Shown one piece after another: positions 1 to 3,806 of a stretch of 6,184 bases of DNA (position 1 is the stretch's first letter; each line of letters starts with the position of its first letter). The stretch comes from an uncultured Myxococcales bacterium. Its GTDB lineage: Bacteria > Myxococcota_A > UBA9042. The DNA lies in contig CALGHC010000674.1 of assembly GCA_937915965.1 (NCBI GenBank), positions 1-6,184 on the forward strand, read 5' to 3'. The translations under genes were made by a program, and so were the position numbers. The notes below the pieces were generated by a model that did not search any database, was not told the origin of the DNA, and was given only the letters and a program-made list of their open reading frames with translations.

Positions 1-213
1 GTCCGTGCCCAGCGTGCCGTCGGGCCGGCCGGCGCTGCCCTCGTCGGAGGCCACATCGGCCTCCGCTGCGGCCTCGTCGGTTTCGACTGCAGCTTCGCCA
101 TCGCCACTTCCGTCGGACGACGGCGGCGCCGAACATGCCCACAGCCAGGTGCTCACCGCCATCCGAGCTAGAACCGACCAGCGGATGTGCTGGCGACGGC
201 GGTTGGTCGGCAT
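1..213 (-). CDS. Putative lipoprotein with acidic linker, N-terminal part only
   Basis: This gene begins with ATG at 213 and leaves the window still open after 71 codons. The start is well supported: GGAGG lies 7 nt upstream, and the ATG overlaps the TGA of the peptidase gene as TGATG, which suggests translational coupling. The N-terminus has a basic n-region (NRRRQ, residues 4-8), a short hydrophobic segment and the lipobox-like sequence LWAC with Cys27. Trp at the -2 position is unusual, so lipidation is likely but not certain. From about residue 30 the chain is rich in Asp, Glu, Ala, Gly and Ser (for example VETDEAAAEADVASDEG) and contains no lysine. The composition matches the linker of the cohesin-like lipoprotein two genes upstream. 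The functional domain would lie beyond the left edge. It could be another cohesin-like or binding module, but nothing visible decides this. Confidence 0.75.
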   Translation of the reverse strand, partial: MPTNRRRQHIRWSVLARMAVSTWLWACSAPPSSDGSGDGEAAVETDEAAAEADVASDEGSAGRPDGTLGTD

Positions 214-2249
214 CAGAAGGCCTCCGCATGGGCGCCTGCGTGGCTGATAACGACGTCGGCATCCAGGAGATCGACGCGGTAGTCAGGCCACAGGTCGAAG
301 CGTTCGTCGAAGGCGGCATCGGGCAAGAAGCCGGTCTTACCCTGCTTGGTCGCGACAACCGCGGAGCCGCTCGCGAAAGCCAGCGCGACCAGGTCAGCGC
401 CGTCGACGTGACCGTTGAGGTCGATGTCGCCGGCTGTCTCCCCCGTCGCCTGACGCAGCAGCACGTGATCCGGGTCCACTTCCGCTGAGATCACCTCGGC
501 GGGCGCTGCGACCTCGATGATGAGCTCGTTGCCAGATGGAGGCGGCAGCACGGGGAGCAGATGTTCGACCGCGCTGCCGTCGGCGAGGTGCAGCGTGACG
601 GGCAGCGAGAAACGAAACAGCTTCGCCCCGGGCCAGCGCACTCGCATGCGCCAGGTCTCGACGCCATCGGTCACTGCAGTGCGGCCGGTGAGCGCGATCC
701 GGATCGCGCCCGTGCCAAAGAGCCACTGCTTGAAGAACCAATCCAGATCGGTTCCGGCGGCCTGTTGGATGTGGCCGCGAAAGTCGTCGAGGCTCGCGTA
801 TTCACGGTAGTTTCCGGCAAGGAAGCTCGCCAGGGCCTTGTAGAAGAGGGTGTCGCCGAGCTCGAGGCGCAGCATGTCGAGGACTACGGACCCTTTGTGA
901 TACAGAACCGGGACGATGTACGCCGACGACATGACGTCGTTGCCAGCCACCGCGACATCCTTGCCAGGCGGTACGGTGTACAAGTAGCTCTGGCCGTTCT
1001 CGATGCACACCTTGCGGCTGCCGAGCTTCTCCGCGGCGTAGGCACACGCGAAGTACTCGGCCATCGACTCGGACAGGAAGAGGTCGTTGAGGCCATGAGG
1101 GTGCACGAGCGTACCCCACCACTGGTGAGCGACCTCGTGAGTCAGCACCCGCCGCGTCGCGTCCGTCGCGGCCACGTCCCCCGCCGGCACATCGAGCAGC
1201 TCCCGCCCCAAGAAGATGGTTCCGAGCAACGCGCGACCACCGAGGCCTGGCTGACCTTGCACGAAGTCGAGATGCGTCCAGGGGAACGTCAACGTCTGTT
1301 TGCCGATGTGACTGATCGCGTCGGTCGCGACGACAAGCCATTCGGCGACCCCCGTCGAGTCGGACAACACGAGCGCCCTCACGCTTGGCGCTCCGAACTT
1401 GCCGGGCTTGGCGAGGGCGGCACCCACGACGGCAAACTCGCCGATGGCGAACGCGCCGCCGATGCCCAGCTCCTGCTCGCTGCGGTGCCAGATCTGCTGA
1501 CCATTCTCGCCGGGCGAAGTCCCGGCCGGCTCGCCGCTGCCGACGCCCATCGTGCCTGGCCAGGTGACGAGATCGAAGTCGTGGCCAAAGGGCTGGTACG
1601 GGTTGGTACCGTGCATCAGGATCAGGCCCTGGCCGATCACGGTCGTCACCTGGCCGCCGAAGTCACACGTCATCGCGACCAGCGAGGTTGGGTCGCAAAC
1701 GGGCGTCATCATGTAGTCAATAACAACCTCAGTGGAGGCCCCGACGACGAGCGGCACGGGCAGGTTCACGGTCAGCACCACGAAGGACGGGTCGCCGAGG
1801 TCGACGGTGACCTTCGCGGAAGCGGCCGACGGAGCGAACACCTGCGGTGAATCCAATGGACGCGAAAGGAAGGTCAGCTTGCTGACGCCTGGGTCCTTGG
1901 CGCGAACGCTGACCTTGTTGCGAATGTGCAGCTCGCCGAACGTGCCGGTGAGCTCGACGCGAAGCCGCTGCTGCTCGATCTTCCACGGATACGGGGCAAC
2001 CTTCGAGAAATTGCTGGCGACGTCCTGAATTGGCGACCACGCCGGCGCGGGCGGGTCGGCCCACACCGGCACGGGCGGGTGCAGGTAGCTGGCCTCAGCG
2101 GCCAACGCCTTTGCGGCGATGGCGAGGGCGCTACCGTCAAGCAGCGGCATGCCCGGCGGTGGCAGCGACGGCGTCGCCTGGACCGCCGCGGGGACAGACG
2201 AGACGACAAGGACGGCGGCCACAGCGATCAAGCAGCGCGGACCGTTCAT
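213..2249 (-). CDS. Secreted M1-family zinc metallopeptidase with C-terminal dockerin-like domain
   Basis: This is a predicted exported peptidase of 678 residues. I chose ATG 2249 over the in-frame ATG at 2288 for three reasons: it overlaps the upstream stop as ATGA, it has GGAGG 4 nt upstream, and a clean signal peptide begins there (Arg5, hydrophobic 7-19, probable cleavage after VQA at 25). Residues ~45-245 resemble the M1 beta-saddle domain. The thermolysin-like domain follows, with HEVAH (His371, Glu372, His375), then WWG, and Glu394 exactly 18 residues after His375, which completes the HExxH-X18-E zinc site. Tyr450 in LYHKG fits the catalytic Tyr. DWFFKQWL (503-510) is typical of the family. 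The usual GxMEN motif is not evident: GGRAL (337-341) sits where it would be expected. A beta-rich region follows (~515-600). Residues 608-678 resemble a two-repeat dockerin. With the upstream cohesin-like lipoprotein this suggests docking at the cell surface. The peptidase family is secure; the substrate is unknown. Confidence 0.92.
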   Translation of the reverse strand: MNGPRCLIAVAAVLVVSSVPAAVQATPSLPPPGMPLLDGSALAIAAKALAAEASYLHPPVPVWADPPAPAWSPIQDVASNFSKVAPYPWKIEQQRLRVELTGTFGELHIRNKVSVRAKDPGVSKLTFLSRPLDSPQVFAPSAASAKVTVDLGDPSFVVLTVNLPVPLVVGASTEVVIDYMMTPVCDPTSLVAMTCDFGGQVTTVIGQGLILMHGTNPYQPFGHDFDLVTWPGTMGVGSGEPAGTSPGENGQQIWHRSEQELGIGGAFAIGEFAVVGAALAKPGKFGAPSVRALVLSDSTGVAEWLVVATDAISHIGKQTLTFPWTHLDFVQGQPGLGGRALLGTIFLGRELLDVPAGDVAATDATRRVLTHEVAHQWWGTLVHPHGLNDLFLSESMAEYFACAYAAEKLGSRKVCIENGQSYLYTVPPGKDVAVAGNDVMSSAYIVPVLYHKGSVVLDMLRLELGDTLFYKALASFLAGNYREYASLDDFRGHIQQAAGTDLDWFFKQWLFGTGAIRIALTGRTAVTDGVETWRMRVRWPGAKLFRFSLPVTLHLADGSAVEHLLPVLPPPSGNELIIEVAAPAEVISAEVDPDHVLLRQATGETAGDIDLNGHVDGADLVALAFASGSAVVATKQGKTGFLPDAAFDERFDLWPDYRVDLLDADVVISHAGAHAEAF
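216..431 (-). other. Dockerin-like domain at the C-terminus of the M1 peptidase
   Basis: The last ~71 residues of the peptidase contain two F-hand-like loops. Loop 1 follows the dockerin calcium pattern closely: Asp608, Asp610, Asn612, Gly613, Val615, Asp616 and Asp619, followed by a hydrophobic helix. Loop 2 keeps Asp652, Asp656, Val659, Asp660 and Asp663, but has Trp654 where Asp or Asn is usual and Tyr657 where Gly is usual. Each is the calcium-loop-plus-helix unit of type I-like dockerins. The ~30-residue spacer (about 620-650) is longer than in clostridial dockerins. Known dockerins bind cohesin domains; binding here to the neighbouring cohesin-like protein is inferred from gene order. 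Confidence 0.75.
221..225 (-). promoter_or_regulatory. Shine-Dalgarno site for the left-edge lipoprotein
   Basis: On the minus strand GGAGG is followed by 7 nt and then the ATG at 213. The site lies inside the last codons of the peptidase gene (the Ala-Glu-Ala-Phe end). It decides the start of the following lipoprotein and supports coupled translation through the TGATG overlap. Confidence 0.75.
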
Positions 2250-3355
2250 GGTGCCTCCGAAACCGCGATCAGATTCAGTGAACCCCAAACCAGGTCAATG
2301 GGCTTCTTGCTGGCAGCGAGCGCGACCCTGCGACTCGGCTCGAAGCTCAAGGTGTGGATCCCCGTCTTCTTGGCGACGAAACGCATGCTGACCCAGGTCG
2401 CGACGTCGACGTCCGTGCCCACGAGACCCTTCTTCGAAGATCCGAGCTGGAAACGTGCAGCGCCGACGACGATCCGGCCAGGCATCGACAGCGCCGCGAG
2501 CGACCGGCCGACGTAGCCCGGCCCAGTCAGGACGTCGTGCGCTACGATCTCGACGGCCTCGAGAGCTTCGGGGTCGTAGCGCAGATGACCGGCGACGCCG
2601 TACACACCCTGCAGGTCGCGCAACGCCACTTCGACGGCGACGCTCCCATCAGCGGGGACCGTGGCGGTGAACGCGACCCGCGGACCTGCGGCCGCGCCCT
2701 CGGCCTTTGCGCTCGCCACCTGCGGCGCCAACGCGGGTTCAGCGATTTCGGTCTCTGCGTCCGATTGCTGGCCGGCATCGACGGCCACATCTTCCTCGCC
2801 TCCCGCTTGCCCGCCCGCGTCAGGTTCGCTCTCACTGCCGTCGGCGTCTTCTCCAACAGCGTCATCTCCAACAGCGTCATCTCCAACAGCGTCATCTCCA
2901 ACAGCGTCATCTCCAACAGCGTCGACGTCGACCGCGGCCGCCGAGTCGTCCGCGTCATCGGGCCCACTTGCGTCCTGGGCGGCCTGCCCGGCGTCTTGGT
3001 CTACGTCCCCTGCGCCCTGCGCGGTTTCATCGAGACTCGCGTCACCGGACCCAGCGCCAGCTTCGGGCAACGCATCGTGCGCATCGGCACCGTCAGACCC
3101 GACGGCGCCGTCAGGCCCGACAGCGCTGTCGGCTCCAACGCGAGCGTCCCACGGCGACGGCGCGTCGGCCCAACGCGAACTTGCGTCCGGCGTTGCTGCG
3201 GTGATGTCAGCGGCGGCTACGCCTGCGACATTGTCGGCGACGACGGAGCCGATCTCACTGGGGCCGGCGCAGGCCACCAGAAGCGAGATGGCAGCGCCGG
3301 CGCGGGTGACAGCGCCTACAACAGCGCAAACATGCAAAAGATTGCAGTGCGGCAT
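2246..3355 (-). CDS. Lipoprotein with long acidic linker and C-terminal cohesin-like domain
   Basis: This 369-residue protein is probably an outer-surface or periplasmic lipoprotein that acts as an anchor or scaffold. A hydrophobic stretch ends in LLVAC, a good lipobox with Cys29 as the lipidated residue. Ala at +2 gives no inner-membrane retention signal under the E. coli rule. Residues 30-223 form a low-complexity linker rich in Asp, Ala, Gly and Glu, with no Lys before position 217 and five DAVGD-type repeats at 145-169. Residues ~224-369 resemble a cohesin: an alternating V-x-V-x-V strand, GVYGVAGHLRYDPEALEAV near 250-268 (the cohesin 'SYDPxxLE' region), then RIVVGAARF, VSMRFVAKKTG and a terminal strand after LVWG. 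The TGA stop overlaps the start of the dockerin-tailed peptidase as ATGA, so the two are probably co-translated. The start has only a weak Shine-Dalgarno sequence. The gene and lipobox are secure; the cohesin call rests on pattern recognition. Confidence 0.87.
   Translation of the reverse strand: MPHCNLLHVCAVVGAVTRAGAAISLLVACAGPSEIGSVVADNVAGVAAADITAATPDASSRWADAPSPWDARVGADSAVGPDGAVGSDGADAHDALPEAGAGSGDASLDETAQGAGDVDQDAGQAAQDASGPDDADDSAAAVDVDAVGDDAVGDDAVGDDAVGDDAVGEDADGSESEPDAGGQAGGEEDVAVDAGQQSDAETEIAEPALAPQVASAKAEGAAAGPRVAFTATVPADGSVAVEVALRDLQGVYGVAGHLRYDPEALEAVEIVAHDVLTGPGYVGRSLAALSMPGRIVVGAARFQLGSSKKGLVGTDVDVATWVSMRFVAKKTGIHTLSFEPSRRVALAASKKPIDLVWGSLNLIAVSEAP
2249..2686 (-). other. Cohesin-like domain of the lipoprotein
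   Basis: Residues ~224-369 have the length (about 145) and strand pattern of a bacterial cohesin. The signature is a V/A-rich strand leading into a 'GVYGVAGHLRYDPEALE' segment, which corresponds to the conserved 'hydrophobic-x-L-x-YDP-x-x-LE' region of cohesins. A Gly-rich strand (RIVVGAARF), the 'T-W-V-S-M-R-F-V-A' strand and a final hydrophobic strand follow. Cohesins bind dockerins through a beta-sheet face. The next gene ends in a dockerin-like module, which supports the call. An alternative is a generic Ig-like or carbohydrate-binding beta-sandwich. Confidence 0.65.
2254..2258 (-). promoter_or_regulatory. Shine-Dalgarno site for the M1 peptidase
   Basis: On the minus strand GGAGG is followed by 4 nt (CACC) and then ATG at 2249. 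The spacing is slightly short, but the site matches the internal Met that begins the signal peptide. It therefore argues for a start at 2249 rather than the longer in-frame start at 2288. Confidence 0.6.
2851..2923 (-). repeat. Perfect 15-bp tandem repeat, about 4.9 copies, within the linker
   Basis: On the plus strand the unit ctccaacagcgtcat starts at 2851, 2866, 2881, 2896 and 2911. The last copy matches for 13 bases. The copies are identical even at third codon positions. Read on the minus strand, they encode Asp-Ala-Val-Gly-Asp five times, with the last Asp replaced by Glu. Because the unit is 15 bp, changes in copy number would alter linker length without shifting the frame. Confidence 0.97.
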
Positions 3356-3375
3356 CGCGACAGACCTGTGTGTGG

Positions 3376-3394
3376 GGCACCCCGGCCGGGGGCC
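3376..3394 (-). promoter_or_regulatory. GC-rich hairpin just upstream of the lipoprotein start
   Basis: GGC/GCC (3376-3378 with 3392-3394) and CCCC/GGGG (3380-3383 with 3388-3391) can pair around a GGCC loop, with one bulged base at 3379. This gives a 7-bp stem that ends about 21 nt before the ATG at 3355. The core ccccggccgggg (3380-3391) is also a perfect 12-bp palindrome. It could affect ribosome access or bind a protein. No T-tract follows, so it is not a typical terminator. Confidence 0.4.
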
Positions 3395-3483
3395 GAGGCG
3401 AAGGGGGGGAGGCCAGAGAAGGCGAAGGAGACGGGGACGGAGGAAGCGGACGTCAAGCAGGACAAGGGACGCAAACGAGAGAA
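3395..3483 (-). other. Pyrimidine-rich leader tract (polypurine on the plus strand)
   Basis: By hand count about 74 of these 89 plus-strand bases are purines, including a run of seven G at 3403-3409. The minus strand, which would be the mRNA leader of the lipoprotein operon, is therefore strongly C/T-rich. It has no Shine-Dalgarno-like purine stretch. The bias stops close to the coding start. The role is unknown; possibilities are an unstructured leader that helps ribosome loading or an altered DNA structure. Confidence 0.6.
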
Positions 3484-3626
3484 CCCGCGGGTCGAGGAGA
3501 CCGGCGGCGGCCGTGCGAAAGCGACCGACTCATTGGTCAGGTCGCGTCGGGGTGACTACAGCACACGATGTTCTGGCAAGTGGTCCTGGTGGCCGCGCAG
3601 GACGGCACCCAAATCAGGCTAGAATC

Positions 3627-3656
3627 AATGTAGGGCCGTCCGCGACGTTGTGCCAG
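3627..3656 (-). promoter_or_regulatory. Weak candidate promoter for the lipoprotein-peptidase operon
   Basis: On the minus strand CTGGCA (3656-3651; 4 of 6 to TTGACA) is separated by 18 nt from TACATT (3632-3627; 4 of 6 to TATAAT). It lies in the only long gene-free stretch and points towards the lipoprotein. The implied leader would be about 265 nt, which is long, and the match is modest, so this is only a suggestion. Confidence 0.3.
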
Positions 3657-3729
3657 CCCGAATCGGCCCGCCAAACAACTCTTCATTCGGCGTGAGCGAT
3701 TGTGTTCGAACGATGTGCCAGAGCCGGCG

Positions 3730-3757
3730 CGCCATCGAGGCGCCATCGAAGCGCCAG
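3730..3757. repeat. Short 11-bp direct repeat, about 2.5 copies
   Basis: The plus strand reads cgccatcgagg, then cgccatcgaag, then cgccag directly in tandem. It lies ~50 bp beyond the PHP stop codon (on its downstream side). It is too short and low in copy number to assign a role. Confidence 0.5.
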
Positions 3758-3806
3758 CTACGGCGAACAGTGCGTTCCAGCGATCGAGCGGCCCGACCAC
3801 GGGAGG

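Larger units (their letters stand above)
3356..3806. other. Intergenic region between the PHP gene and the cohesin-like lipoprotein gene
   Basis: I find no convincing gene in these ~450 bases. The open frames here (for example minus 3800-3537) encode Arg- and Cys-rich peptides with no recognisable motif or ribosome site. The region should hold the promoter and leader of the three-gene operon. It contains a weak promoter-like pair, a pyrimidine-rich minus-strand tract, a GC hairpin near the downstream start and a short 11-bp direct repeat. I see no hairpin followed by a T-run after the PHP stop, so no intrinsic terminator is supported. Confidence 0.7.

Noticed and set aside
561..1850. Long plus-strand open frame of 429 codons opposite the peptidase gene
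   Set aside because: It lies wholly antisense to a gene with clear M1 motifs and signal peptide, and its product has no recognisable domain. Long antisense frames are expected in GC-rich coding DNA.
2249..2288. Longer peptidase start at 2288, adding 13 residues
   Set aside because: The extension would put a charged segment before the signal peptide and create a 43-bp overlap. The internal ATG has a Shine-Dalgarno site, an ATGA overlap and a normal signal peptide.
2851..2923. CRISPR-like array
   Set aside because: The 15-bp units are directly adjacent with no spacers and lie in frame within a coding sequence, so it is a coding tandem repeat.
2354..3695. Plus-strand open frames of 422 and 344 codons opposite the lipoprotein gene
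   Set aside because: They are mirror images of the low-complexity acidic linker (products rich in Arg or in Ser/Pro/Ala), with no plausible signals. The minus frame has a lipobox and a structured domain.
3641..3720. Sigma-54-type promoter suggested by the TGGCAC motifs
   Set aside because: The -24/-12 spacing fails: in one copy the GC is one base too close to the GG, and in the other the expected GC is GA. Neither fits the strict sigma-54 pattern.
3728..3760. Intrinsic terminator downstream of the PHP gene
   Set aside because: The short GGCGC/GCGCC pairings come from the 11-bp direct repeat and are not followed by a T-run on the minus strand.
3537..3800. Minus-strand 87-codon open frame in the intergenic region
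   Set aside because: No ribosome site, no recognisable motif, and a composition rich in Arg, Cys and Ser typical of chance frames.
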